Shown: piece after piece, positions 6,648 to 13,672 of the stretch | How positions within the stretch are numbered: position 1 is the stretch's first letter | Layout: each line of letters opens with the position of its first letter | Source: Lachnospiraceae bacterium | GTDB lineage: Bacteria > Bacillota > Clostridia > Lachnospirales > Lachnospiraceae | DNA length: 17,229 nt | Assembly: GCA_004556655.1 (NCBI GenBank) | Contig: SFGF01000072.1 | Coordinates: forward strand, 1-17,229 | Direction of reading: 5' to 3' | Made by a program: the position numbers and the translations under genes | The notes under the pieces: generated by a model | What the model was told of the DNA's origin: nothing | Seen by the model: only the letters and a program-made list of their open reading frames with translations | Database searches by the model: none

Positions 6648-6731
6648 GATAATATTTGATAAAAAAAATGATAATCAGAGCTCTAATGAGAGAGAAAAAA
6701 ATCAGATATAATTTTTTTATCAAATATAATC
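6648..6731. promoter_or_regulatory. Divergent control region with a 21-bp inverted repeat (probable AraC operators)
   Basis: The left arm 6648-6669 (GATAATATTTGATAAAAAAAAT) and right arm 6711-6731 are near-perfect reverse complements, about 20 of 21 positions, with centres some 60 bases apart. They face the araC and symporter starts respectively. The right arm lies against a TATAAT at 6707-6712 and contains another at 6725-6730, so bound protein would sit at the symporter promoter. The left arm is placed symmetrically towards araC, allowing autoregulation. A small AGAGCTCT palindrome lies between them (6677-6684). Confidence 0.6.
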
Positions 6732-6757
6732 ATATCTAAAATGAGAGAAGGAGGAAT

Positions 6758-7684
6758 ATGATGATGGGAACAAAAGCTCAAAGACAGGAAATGACCATGG
6801 AAACCTTTAACCATCAGAAAATAGGCATGTTTGAAAAGATTGCCTATGGAATGTCAAACATGGGGGGAAATATTTGCAATACAGCGATTGCTTCATTTAT
6901 TACTCTCTATTATACGGACAGTGTAGGCATAGCAGCTGCAACAGTTGGAACTATGCTGCTGATTGCGCGAATTTTTGACGCTATTTCTGATATTGTTATG
7001 GGAACAGTTATTGATCGAACCAATACAAAATGGGGACAGGCCAGACCGTGGTTTGTGCTTAGCATTCTTCCCTTTGTGCTTAGTACAATTCTGGTTTTTG
7101 CTGTACCGGATGGCATGAGTACGCTCGGGAAAACAATATATATGTATGTTACTTATATATTTACGGGTGTTATTTGCTATACAATGAATAGTTTGGCTGC
7201 GGTATCGATGCAGTCGTTGATGACAGGTGATACTAAGGAGCGAATGGGGCTGAATGCGCCATATCAGATTTTTGGTTTTGTATCGATTATTGCGGTTAAT
7301 ATGGTTACAATAAATCTGGTAGAAACTACTGAAGAAAGTAAAAAAGAAATCAAGGTAACATTGCGTCAGGGTCTTCCTGTTTTGCTGCGGAATAAGTATT
7401 TTTATATTGTACTAATCCTTTCAATTTCAAATTACATTACCATAAATACATTTAATGCCGGCGGAGTTTATTATGCAATGTATATCCTTGGAAACGGAAA
7501 TTTGTTTGGACTGATGACAATTGCAGGAATGTTGCCAACCATACTCCTTACAACAGCAGTTCCCTATGTTGGAAACAAACTGGGTAAGAAAAATACGTTG
7601 ATGTTGGGTTACATTTTACAGGCTGTAGGTTTTGTGATTGTAAATATTTCAGTGATACATTGGATCACAGTGCAATTTCTGTAA
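6758..7684 (+). pseudogene. GPH-family sugar:cation symporter (MelB/XynP-like), internally deleted and truncated
   Basis: The first 188 residues match the glycoside-pentoside-hexuronide symporters: KIAYGMSNMGGNI, then ARIFDAISDIVMGTVIDRTN with KWGQARPW, the family's cation-site and loop motifs. At residue 188 (nt about 7320) the helix-5 segment FVSIIAVNMVTINLV is followed directly by the cytoplasmic linker ETTEESKKEIKVTLRQG. Helix 6 and its loop, about 40-50 residues, are therefore missing in frame. The C-terminal half continues to about residue 297 and then runs out in a foreign frame. Intact members have about 450-480 residues, so transport function is unlikely. An AAGGAGG at 6748-6754 supports a start at one of the three consecutive ATGs (6758-6766). 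Confidence 0.8.
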
Positions 7685-7995
7685 TGCAGGTAGAGAATGG
7701 GGAAAAGAAGGAATTTCCGGAAGCAAGAAATTATGTTGAAGACGGTCAGGACATCTGGATGCGACTTGAAATAAACGGAAGAAATATTCAGTTTAAATGG
7801 TCTGTTGATGGTGAAAGTTACAAAACCATAGGCCCGCGTTTTGATACTAGCAAATTTTCTGATGAATATTCTGAATTTGGGGAATTTACAGGGTCTTTTG
7901 TTGGGATAACCTGTGGGGATCGAATGATGCATCAGCATACAGCAGACTTTGATTTCTTTGACTATCAGGCTGATGAGAAAGCGGATGTGGAATAA
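7651..7995 (+). pseudogene. C-terminal domain of a GH43 glycosidase (beta-xylosidase-like), fragment
   Basis: From about 7651, in a different frame from the symporter, about 114 codons code for a beta-sandwich: DIWMRLEINGRNIQFKWSVD, then YKTIGPRFDTSKFSDEY, then FTGSFVGITCGDR, and ADFDFFDYQ near the end. This matches the concanavalin-like C-terminal domain (GH43_C2) of beta-xylosidases and arabinofuranosidases, which closes the active site. The entire five-bladed propeller catalytic domain, about 320 residues, is gone. Its place directly after a GPH symporter is the standard xyloside operon order, so a single deletion probably removed the symporter end and the enzyme start. Confidence 0.72.
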
Positions 7996-8065
7996 TTCTT
8001 AGTTGTAGGATATAAGAATGACACGAAGAAAAATCATAATAGGAAATATGAAAGATATCGATAAA

Positions 8066-8101
8066 AACAGCCTTCAGGTTCTTAAGAATCTGGAGGTTGT
8101 T
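8066..8101 (+). terminator. Hairpin, possible weak terminator
   Basis: AACAGCCTTCAG (8066-8077) pairs imperfectly with CTGGAGGTTGTT (8090-8101), with TTCTTAAGAA between. There is no long T tract, so termination would be weak. It separates the glycosidase relic from the MarR promoter. Confidence 0.35.
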
Positions 8102-8121
8102 CTGCATAGAAAATTCCCACC

Positions 8122-8150
8122 TTGATTATAGTCCGAAATCGTACTATAAT
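8122..8150 (+). promoter_or_regulatory. Promoter of marR-MATE with overlapping MarR-type operator
   Basis: TTGATT (8122-8127), a 17-base spacer, and perfect TATAAT (8145-8150). A dyad with perfect 8-base ends, ATTATAGT (8125-8132) and ACTATAAT (8143-8150), plus an inner CG/CG pair, covers the spacer and both boxes. A dimeric MarR protein bound here would block RNA polymerase, the usual autorepression layout of this family. Confidence 0.75.
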
Positions 8151-8167
8151 ATCGTTGCGGGGTGACA

Positions 8168-8608
8168 ATGATTATGAATATCAGACAAAAATTAAACAAA
8201 ATTTATAATGAACTAAATGGATTATACCATGATATTAGTATGAAGCTTGGTTTATCAGATAGCGAATCAATGGTTATGTATATGCTTTATGATACGCAAG
8301 AGCCGTTGACACAAAGCGATATTGTGAAGGCTACCGGATTAAGTAAACAGACCCTTAATTCTGCTATCAGAAAGCTTGAAAAAGAAGGAATCATCATTTT
8401 GGAAAAATTGAATGAAAAATCGAAAAAAATCGTGATGACGAATATGGGACAAGTATTGATTGCGCAAAAGATAAAGCCGTTAGTTTATATGGAAGATCGT
8501 GTTTTGGATTCATGGACGGAAGAAGACAGACAGAAATATCTTGAGCTGATTGAAAAGTTTAAAGAAGAATTTGAAAAGGAAGTAAAAGCGTATGATAAGA
8601 GGCAATAG
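8168..8608 (+). CDS. MarR-family transcriptional regulator
   Basis: About 146 residues, the normal MarR length, with the winged helix-turn-helix near residues 48-85: LTQSDIVKATGLSKQTLNSA, IRKLEKEGII, then a charged wing. Flanking helices at both ends provide the dimer interface. Possible starts are GTG 8162, ATG 8168 and ATG 8174; I chose 8168 by spacing from GGGGTGA at 8159-8165. The 3-prime end overlaps the MATE start by 17 bases, indicating translational coupling. It probably represses its own operon through the dyad over the promoter and is relieved by a pump substrate (inference). Confidence 0.9.
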   Translation: MIMNIRQKLNKIYNELNGLYHDISMKLGLSDSESMVMYMLYDTQEPLTQSDIVKATGLSKQTLNSAIRKLEKEGIIILEKLNEKSKKIVMTNMGQVLIAQKIKPLVYMEDRVLDSWTEEDRQKYLELIEKFKEEFEKEVKAYDKRQ

Positions 8609-9938
8609 TATTCAGCTATCAGACCATTTCACTTTTAAAAAGCTTTTTCGATTTGTTATTGCACCAATATGTACCATGATCTTTACCTCTATTTACGGTA
8701 TTGTAGACGGTTTTTTCGTGTCAAATTATGTAGGAAATACAGCATTTGCATCACTCAATCTGGTTATGCCTTATATTATGATGGTTGCATCCGTCGGATT
8801 TATGTTTGGCACGGGTGGAAATGCGTTAGTATCGTTGCACCTGGGGCTTGATGAAAAACAGAAAGCGAAGGAATATTTTTCACTTATTGTTTATACGCTG
8901 ATTGGAATAGGTGTGGTTCTTGCTGTTGTTAGTATATTTCTTGCACCGGGCATTTCTAAACTTCTTGGTGCAAGTGAAGCAATGCTTCCTTACTGTGTAT
9001 TGTATTTAAGAATTAATATGATTGGTATCGTTTTTTTCATGCTGCAAAATCTATTCCAGTCATTTTTGATTACTGCTGAAAAACCGAGAATTGGATTTGC
9101 GATAACGTTGATAGCGGGTTGTACGAACATGCTGCTGGACTGGATTTTAGTAGGAATCTGTAGCTTAGGTATAGCTGGGGCAGCATGGGCAACTGTTACC
9201 AGTCAGATAGTGGGTGGTATTGTTCCGTTTGTCTATTTCGTGGTTTCCAAATCCAGTATCTTGAAACTAACGGGTACAAAATTCGAAGTGAAAGTAATTG
9301 CTAAAACTTGTGGAAATGGAGTGAGCGAATTTTTGTCGAATGTATCGGCATCTATTGTCGGATTTTTATATAACTTGCAATTAATGCGTTATGTGGGAGA
9401 AAATGGCGTATCTGCTTATGGTGTTATCATGTATGTATCTTTTGTATTTGTGGCGATATATATTGGATATTCTATGGGAGTTGCACCGATTATTGGTTTT
9501 AACTATGGATCAGGGAACAAGTCAGAACTTCAAAATATATTTAGAAAAAGTGTTGGCATACTTACAATTACAAATATCTTGATGTTTGTTCTGGATGAAA
9601 GCCTGACAGTACCCATGGCAAAGATATTTGTTGGATATAATCAGGCGCTGAACGAATTAACCATACGTGGAATGAGAATCTACTCTATAGCTTTTTTAGT
9701 TATGGGATTTAATATATTTGCATCAGCTTTTTTCACAGCATTAAGTAACGGGAGGGTTTCGGCAATTTTGTCTGTTATCCGTACATTGATTTTGCAGTTA
9801 ATCATGATATATTTACTGCCGATGTTATTGGATGTGGATGGACTTTGGGCAGTGGTAATAGCAGTTGAAGGGATAAGTTTGATAGTGACAATTTATTATA
9901 TTCTAAAGAATCGCAAAAATTATGGCTATATGAAATAA
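8592..9938 (+). CDS. MATE-family efflux transporter
   Basis: A complete 448-residue integral membrane protein with about 12 hydrophobic helices in two homologous halves. The first half opens with ICTMIFTSIYGIVDGFFVSN, the common start of clostridial MATE pumps, followed by GFMFGTGGNALVS; the second half begins near residue 235 with the matching GVSEFLSNVSAS and YSMGVAPIIGFNYGSG. It exports cationic drugs or metabolites by Na+ or H+ antiport, as known for the family. It is translationally coupled to the MarR gene and lies under the same promoter, which points to inducible efflux. No terminator follows within the 113-base gap to the next gene. Confidence 0.93.
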   Translation: MIRGNSIQLSDHFTFKKLFRFVIAPICTMIFTSIYGIVDGFFVSNYVGNTAFASLNLVMPYIMMVASVGFMFGTGGNALVSLHLGLDEKQKAKEYFSLIVYTLIGIGVVLAVVSIFLAPGISKLLGASEAMLPYCVLYLRINMIGIVFFMLQNLFQSFLITAEKPRIGFAITLIAGCTNMLLDWILVGICSLGIAGAAWATVTSQIVGGIVPFVYFVVSKSSILKLTGTKFEVKVIAKTCGNGVSEFLSNVSASIVGFLYNLQLMRYVGENGVSAYGVIMYVSFVFVAIYIGYSMGVAPIIGFNYGSGNKSELQNIFRKSVGILTITNILMFVLDESLTVPMAKIFVGYNQALNELTIRGMRIYSIAFLVMGFNIFASAFFTALSNGRVSAILSVIRTLILQLIMIYLLPMLLDVDGLWAVVIAVEGISLIVTIYYILKNRKNYGYMK

Positions 9939-9988
9939 GTATAAATGTTTAAAAGCAAGGGATAAAACGGGATACAGAAAAGATAGAT

Positions 9989-10051
9989 ATGTCAAATATA
10001 ACACCGGAGCAGGTATTGGTGGAGCTGGGATATCAGGGAGAAGTGAAATAG
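9989..10051 (+). other. 20-codon ORF directly before the nitrilase gene
   Basis: ATG 9989 to TAG 10051 reads MSNITPEQVLVELGYQGEVK and abuts the next ATG at 10052. The frame stays open upstream to a TAA just before about 9952. It has a coding-like composition but no clear ribosome site. It could be the tail of a lost gene, or a short peptide coupled to the nitrilase. Confidence 0.25.
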
Positions 10052-10933
10052 ATGAATGATAAAAGATTAAAAATTGCATTGCTGCAAATTTTGCCGACAG
10101 GAACATTGGAAGGCAATCTGAAAAAAGGTATTTTATATTGTATGAAAGCAAAAGAACAAGGGGCAGATATTGCCTTATTTCCGGAAATGTGGAGCGATGG
10201 CTACGAAATACCGGAAGATATAGAAGAACTAAATCGTATGGCTGTTCCGGCAGATGGAGAGTTTGTAAAAGCGTTTGGAAGTCTGGCGGCAGAACTTGAT
10301 ATGGCAATTGCGATTACCATTTTAGAAAAACATGATCCTATGCCCAGAAATACGGTTGTTTTATTTGATCGCCATGGTATGAGACAATATATATATGCAA
10401 AGGTTCATACCTGTGACTTTGGTGATGAAAGTAGACTGGAAGCAGGTGATGAGTTTTTTGTTGTTGATCTGGATACAAGAATTGGAAAAGTAAAAGTAGG
10501 ATCTATGATTTGCTATGACAGAGAATTTCCGGAAAGTGCCAGAATCCTCATGTTAAAAGGTGCAGAGATAGTACTGGTTCCCAATGCATGTCCGATGGAA
10601 ATGAATCGATTAGCGCAGCTGCGGGGAAGAGCATATGAGAATATGATGACAATTGCCACATGCAATTATCCGGAAGGAAAGCCGGATTGTAACGGACATT
10701 CATCCGTATTTGATGGTGTGGCATATCTGCCGGAATTGCCTTCTTCCAGAGATACATGTATACTTGAAGCAGACGGAAAAGAAGGAATTTACGTAGCTGA
10801 ACTTGATATCGATATGCTTAGACAATACAGATGCAATGAAGTTCATGGGAATGCATATAGACATCCGGAAAAGTACGGTATTTTGGTAGAAAATAACGTT
10901 GAGGAACCATTCATTAGAAAAGACAAGAAATGA
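10052..10933 (+). CDS. Carbon-nitrogen hydrolase (nitrilase superfamily amidase)
   Basis: A 293-residue cytoplasmic hydrolase with the complete catalytic triad: E45 in LFPEMW, K117 in YAKVH and C154 in GSMICYDREFPE. The last is the typical nucleophile elbow of the amidase and N-carbamoyl-amidase branches. NRLAQLRGRAYENMMTIA (about 185-202) carries the conserved dimer/structural block. Substrates in these branches include deaminated glutathione, omega-amides and N-carbamoyl compounds; the sequence alone does not decide. The ribosome site GGGAGAAG is about 9 bases upstream, inside the preceding small ORF. It may be read from the MarR-MATE promoter, since no terminator intervenes. Confidence 0.9.
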   Translation: MNDKRLKIALLQILPTGTLEGNLKKGILYCMKAKEQGADIALFPEMWSDGYEIPEDIEELNRMAVPADGEFVKAFGSLAAELDMAIAITILEKHDPMPRNTVVLFDRHGMRQYIYAKVHTCDFGDESRLEAGDEFFVVDLDTRIGKVKVGSMICYDREFPESARILMLKGAEIVLVPNACPMEMNRLAQLRGRAYENMMTIATCNYPEGKPDCNGHSSVFDGVAYLPELPSSRDTCILEADGKEGIYVAELDIDMLRQYRCNEVHGNAYRHPEKYGILVENNVEEPFIRKDKK

Positions 10934-11083
10934 TGACATAATTGCATTCGGAAATCGCAATCGGAAACTTTGACTACAACTTTGCCGCCTGTCTATCCAT
11001 ATCCTTGTAAATATGGTATACTTCATATAACGACAGATATTTGCCATATGCCGGCACAAGAAAAGAGAAAAAGGAGAATTACT

Positions 11084-11467
11084 ATGGAATGGAAAGATAA
11101 TCTGACAGGACTGCAGCATCTGGGAATCCCCACAAAGGATATTGATAAAACCATCGCTTATTATCAAATGATCGGTTTTGAATTGGTACATGAAACAATG
11201 AACGGAAAGAACAGGGTAGCTTTTCTGAAATGGAAGGATCTGATCATTGAGACGTATGAATCAGATCAGGTTTCCGAGGTTACAGGCGTGGTAGATCATA
11301 TCGCCATGAATGTGCTGGATATTGATGCCGCCTATGAGCATATTACAGGTCTTGGCGTGAAGATCCTGGAGGAGATTACTTTCCTGCCGTTCTGGGATAA
11401 AGGTATCAAGTATTTCCTGACAGAAGGTCCAAACAAGGAAAGACTGGAGTATACACAGTATCTGTAA
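11084..11467 (+). CDS. Glyoxalase/VOC-superfamily protein
   Basis: A 127-residue protein of the vicinal-oxygen-chelate fold with two beta-alpha-beta-beta-beta modules. The metal ligand pattern is complete: H12 (LQHLGIP), E56 (IIETYES), H72 (VVDHIAMNV) and E122 (RLEYTQYL). This is the arrangement of glyoxalase I and related lactoylglutathione-lyase-like or isomerase proteins. AAAAAGGAGAA lies about 7 bases before ATG 11084, which I chose over in-frame upstream readings. The preceding 150 bases have no gene; a TATACT at 11017-11022 may be its -10. The exact reaction is unknown. Confidence 0.88.
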   Translation: MEWKDNLTGLQHLGIPTKDIDKTIAYYQMIGFELVHETMNGKNRVAFLKWKDLIIETYESDQVSEVTGVVDHIAMNVLDIDAAYEHITGLGVKILEEITFLPFWDKGIKYFLTEGPNKERLEYTQYL

Positions 11468-11522
11468 AATTGCCGTGAGGGTCTATACATTATTTTTTTG
11501 TATGGATACTTTGGCGGCAATT
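11468..11522. terminator. Long hairpin between convergent genes
   Basis: AATTGCCG (11468-11475) pairs with CGGCAATT (11515-11522). An inner stem, TCTATACA with TGTATGGA (one mismatch), encloses a T-rich loop. It lies between the VOC gene and the oppositely oriented DegV gene, so it probably serves both, although no T run follows either arm. Confidence 0.5.
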
Positions 11523-11548
11523 CAGGAAGGACACTTTATAAAAATGGA

Positions 11549-12406
11549 TCAGGATTCTTTTGAGAGTCCAACCACGCCAAAGGCTCCGGGACCGCCGTGA
11601 CAGGTGATAACACCGCCGGTAGGAACCCAGGTCACTTTTTTAATGCCTTCGTCATAAGCAGTCTGCTCGGCGACTTTCATGATTTCTTCGGATAATCCCG
11701 GTGTCTGGATCAGCCAGAGTTCCTCTTTGCCAAGATTCTGCTGTGCTATATAGTCTGAGATCAGCCGGGGAACTATTTTTTTCATGTTTCCGCGCTGTTT
11801 TTTAGTAGCTTTCAGATAACCATTCAGAATTTCAATACAGGGATGAATCTTTAACAGCGTTCCGCAGATGGCAGTGGCGTTGCTGACTCTTCCGCCGGCT
11901 CTTAAGAATTCAAGAGTGTCGGGTACGAAGCACATATGCACCTGGTCGGATAAAGCCTGTGCGGTTGTCAAAGCGTCATCGATGGTCCATTCCGGATGTT
12001 CACGAAGAAGCCTTGCCATGGTTATGACGACCACATACTGACCGGCTGACACCTGTTTGGTGTCAAGGCTTTTGATATAATCACTGCCTTCAGCAGCAAT
12101 CTGAGCACTCTGATAGGAACAGGTAGTAACTGCGGAGTAGGCAAGATACAGAATTTGAGCATCCGGATATGCAGTATGGATTCTGTCAAAGGCAACAGTA
12201 AAATCTTCCGGAACACAGCCACTGGTTTTGGGCAGAATTCCTGTTTCTTTATAAAACGAAACTACGTCGGATGCCGGGAAACTTCCGTCCTCTTTGGTTG
12301 TGTCGCCGAAAGAAACATGCATCGGTACAAGTTCGATCCCTTCCTTTTTTGCCAGATCTGCAGGAATATCAGATCCGGTTTCTGCCATTAATATAATCTG
12401 AGACAT
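11549..12406 (-). CDS. DegV-family fatty-acid-binding protein
   Basis: A complete 285-residue DegV protein, known as the fatty-acid-binding component (FakB-like) that presents acyl chains to a fatty-acid kinase. The N-terminal domain shows ETGSDIPADLAKKEGIELVP, KTSGCVPEDF and LAYSAVTTCSYQSA. The conserved C-terminal half shows FVPDTLEFLRAGGRVSNA, LLKIHPCIEILNG and KATKKQRG. A GGAGG ribosome site lies 8 bases upstream. It is divergent from a TetR-type gene, which probably controls it. No FakA kinase is in the window, so the partner must be elsewhere. Confidence 0.9.
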   Translation of the reverse strand: MSQIILMAETGSDIPADLAKKEGIELVPMHVSFGDTTKEDGSFPASDVVSFYKETGILPKTSGCVPEDFTVAFDRIHTAYPDAQILYLAYSAVTTCSYQSAQIAAEGSDYIKSLDTKQVSAGQYVVVITMARLLREHPEWTIDDALTTAQALSDQVHMCFVPDTLEFLRAGGRVSNATAICGTLLKIHPCIEILNGYLKATKKQRGNMKKIVPRLISDYIAQQNLGKEELWLIQTPGLSEEIMKVAEQTAYDEGIKKVTWVPTGGVITCHGGPGAFGVVGLSKES

Positions 12407-12458
12407 AACGTTCCTCCATAAGTTTTATCGTATTTTGATTATGTTCATATATGATTAC

Positions 12459-12475
12459 TGTTTGCCGGGCAAACA
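12459..12475. promoter_or_regulatory. Dyad in the degV/tetR intergenic region, candidate operator 1
   Basis: TGTTTGC and GCAAACA flank a three-base CGG centre, a perfect 7-bp dyad about 52 bases from the DegV start. A near-repeat, CATATATGATT/CATATGATT, flanks it. Size and position suit a TetR-family operator for the DegV promoter. Confidence 0.45.
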
Positions 12476-12522
12476 ACAGCCATATGATTTAATGTGGTTT
12501 TGAGAACTACTTATCATTGTAC

Positions 12523-12543
12523 TGTATCTATTCTTATGATACA
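12523..12543. promoter_or_regulatory. Dyad in the degV/tetR intergenic region, candidate operator 2
   Basis: TGTATC (12523-12528) and GATACA (12538-12543) are separated by nine bases, about 54 bases upstream of the TetR start, close to -10-like TATGAT. It may be an autoregulatory site. It is weaker than the dyad at 12459-12475. Confidence 0.3.
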
Positions 12544-12596
12544 ATTTACAATACCAGGATATCTGTAAATAATTGTAGCTGAAAGGAATATAGTAG

Positions 12597-13151
12597 ATGA
12601 AAGATACCGGACTCAAAAAGTATACCAAAAGGAACCTTTTTACCAGACAATGTATCGGTGAAGCGCTTATTGCACTGTTGGACGAAGTACCTTATAATCA
12701 GATTAATACCTCTATGATCTGTAAAAAAGCAGGAATTTCCCGAATGACCTTTTATCACTATTTTTATACCAAAAACGAGATTATGAACAATTATATCTAT
12801 GAAATATTTACGAGCTTTCAGCGCATTATATCTTGTCCTATCACAATGGATATCATACGGGACTATGACTATATTTTGCAGGCAATTCAATTCTTTGACC
12901 AATATGCTTCTTTTGTATTGACACTGCGAAAGTCGGGTCAGTATTGCCTTCTTCTGGATAATGTGAATCATTATTTTGAAGAAGTTGTGGCGCCATCTTA
13001 TTCAGGATCGCTGTATGATCTCTATTTTTACAGCGGAGCACTTCTTAATGTTTTCGTATTGTGGGAAGAAAATGGGAAGAAAGAGACACCGGAAGAATTG
13101 GCAGCTGTTATGTGCAGGCTGATGAAAAATCCCTGTGGGACAAAAGAATAG
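12597..13151 (+). CDS. TetR-family transcriptional regulator
   Basis: A 184-residue TetR/DhaS-like regulator. The N-terminal DNA-binding domain (about 10-64) shows FTRQCIGEALIALLDEVPYN, then SMICKKAGISRMTFYHYF and YTKNEIMNNYI, the standard recognition helix and following helix. The rest is a helical ligand/dimer domain without recognisable ligand residues. AAAGGA is about 10 bases before ATG 12597. It is divergent from the DegV gene with two dyads between them, so it probably controls fatty-acid uptake or membrane lipid input in response to an unknown ligand (inference). Confidence 0.9.
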   Translation: MKDTGLKKYTKRNLFTRQCIGEALIALLDEVPYNQINTSMICKKAGISRMTFYHYFYTKNEIMNNYIYEIFTSFQRIISCPITMDIIRDYDYILQAIQFFDQYASFVLTLRKSGQYCLLLDNVNHYFEEVVAPSYSGSLYDLYFYSGALLNVFVLWEENGKKETPEELAAVMCRLMKNPCGTKE

Positions 13152-13165
13152 TTGATGGATAAGCA

Positions 13166-13207
13166 AAAGGCTTAGGAGTCTACAGATATTTAGAATCCTA
13201 AGCCTTT
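13166..13207. terminator. Strong bidirectional terminator
   Basis: AAAGGCTTAGGA (13166-13177) pairs perfectly with TCCTAAGCCTTT (13196-13207), extended by the inner TCTA/TAGA. A-rich and T-rich flanks sit on either side. It lies between the convergent TetR and membrane-protein genes. Confidence 0.75.
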
Positions 13208-13232
13208 GATAATAATATACGGCAATAAATCA

Positions 13233-13655
13233 TTATTCAAAGCTATCCCAAGTCAGGTAGGGTCTCTGGAAGATCCCAACTAAAGCAAGCAACAGGCACA
13301 ACAGCCCCAGACAAAAAACGCCGACCATCATTAGCATGATAAAAGGCAGGAAGATTGCTTCCAGTAAATTGCCGCACCGGGTCCAACATTTGATGAGTGT
13401 TACCAGACCGGCGATTGCAAAACCACCGCCCACAATGATACCTGTTAAAATGGCTCCGATGCCAACTTCAAAATCAAGACTGAACAAATAGATATAAAGT
13501 ATTGGTGCACCGATTCCACAGTATAGCAGTAATCCATCCCAGAAGGAAAAAATCTTGCTCCAATGAGGTTTCAAAGGCAGATAAAGTATCAGACCCAGAA
13601 GGGCAAACATCATACAGAGTTCACTAAATAATTTTGCAAGTTGATTCATATCCAT
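13233..13655 (-). CDS. Small integral membrane protein of unknown function
   Basis: 140 residues with four, perhaps five, membrane segments: about 13-28 (MMFALLGLILYLPL), 38-60 (a W-rich start, then IGAPILYIYLF), 64-88 (glycine-rich, GIIVGGGFAIAGLV) and 97-128 (a long hydrophobic run broken by Gly). It has no recognisable catalytic or transport motif. ATG 13655 has a GGGAGG ribosome site about 8 bases upstream. It starts 17 bases after the stop of the XRE-type regulator gene, so the two are co-transcribed, and it may be a membrane partner or target of that regulator. I do not recognise the family. Confidence 0.78.
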   Translation of the reverse strand: MDMNQLAKLFSELCMMFALLGLILYLPLKPHWSKIFSFWDGLLLYCGIGAPILYIYLFSLDFEVGIGAILTGIIVGGGFAIAGLVTLIKCWTRCGNLLEAIFLPFIMLMMVGVFCLGLLCLLLALVGIFQRPYLTWDSFE

Positions 13656-13672
13656 TACGTAATTCCTCCCTA

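Noticed and set aside
4104..9938. The MATE fragment as a duplicated copy of the intact MATE gene
   Set aside because: Side-by-side reading shows different subfamily sequences, for example INSLYNFVDSVFISR against FTSIYGIVDGFFVSN, so it is not a recent duplication.
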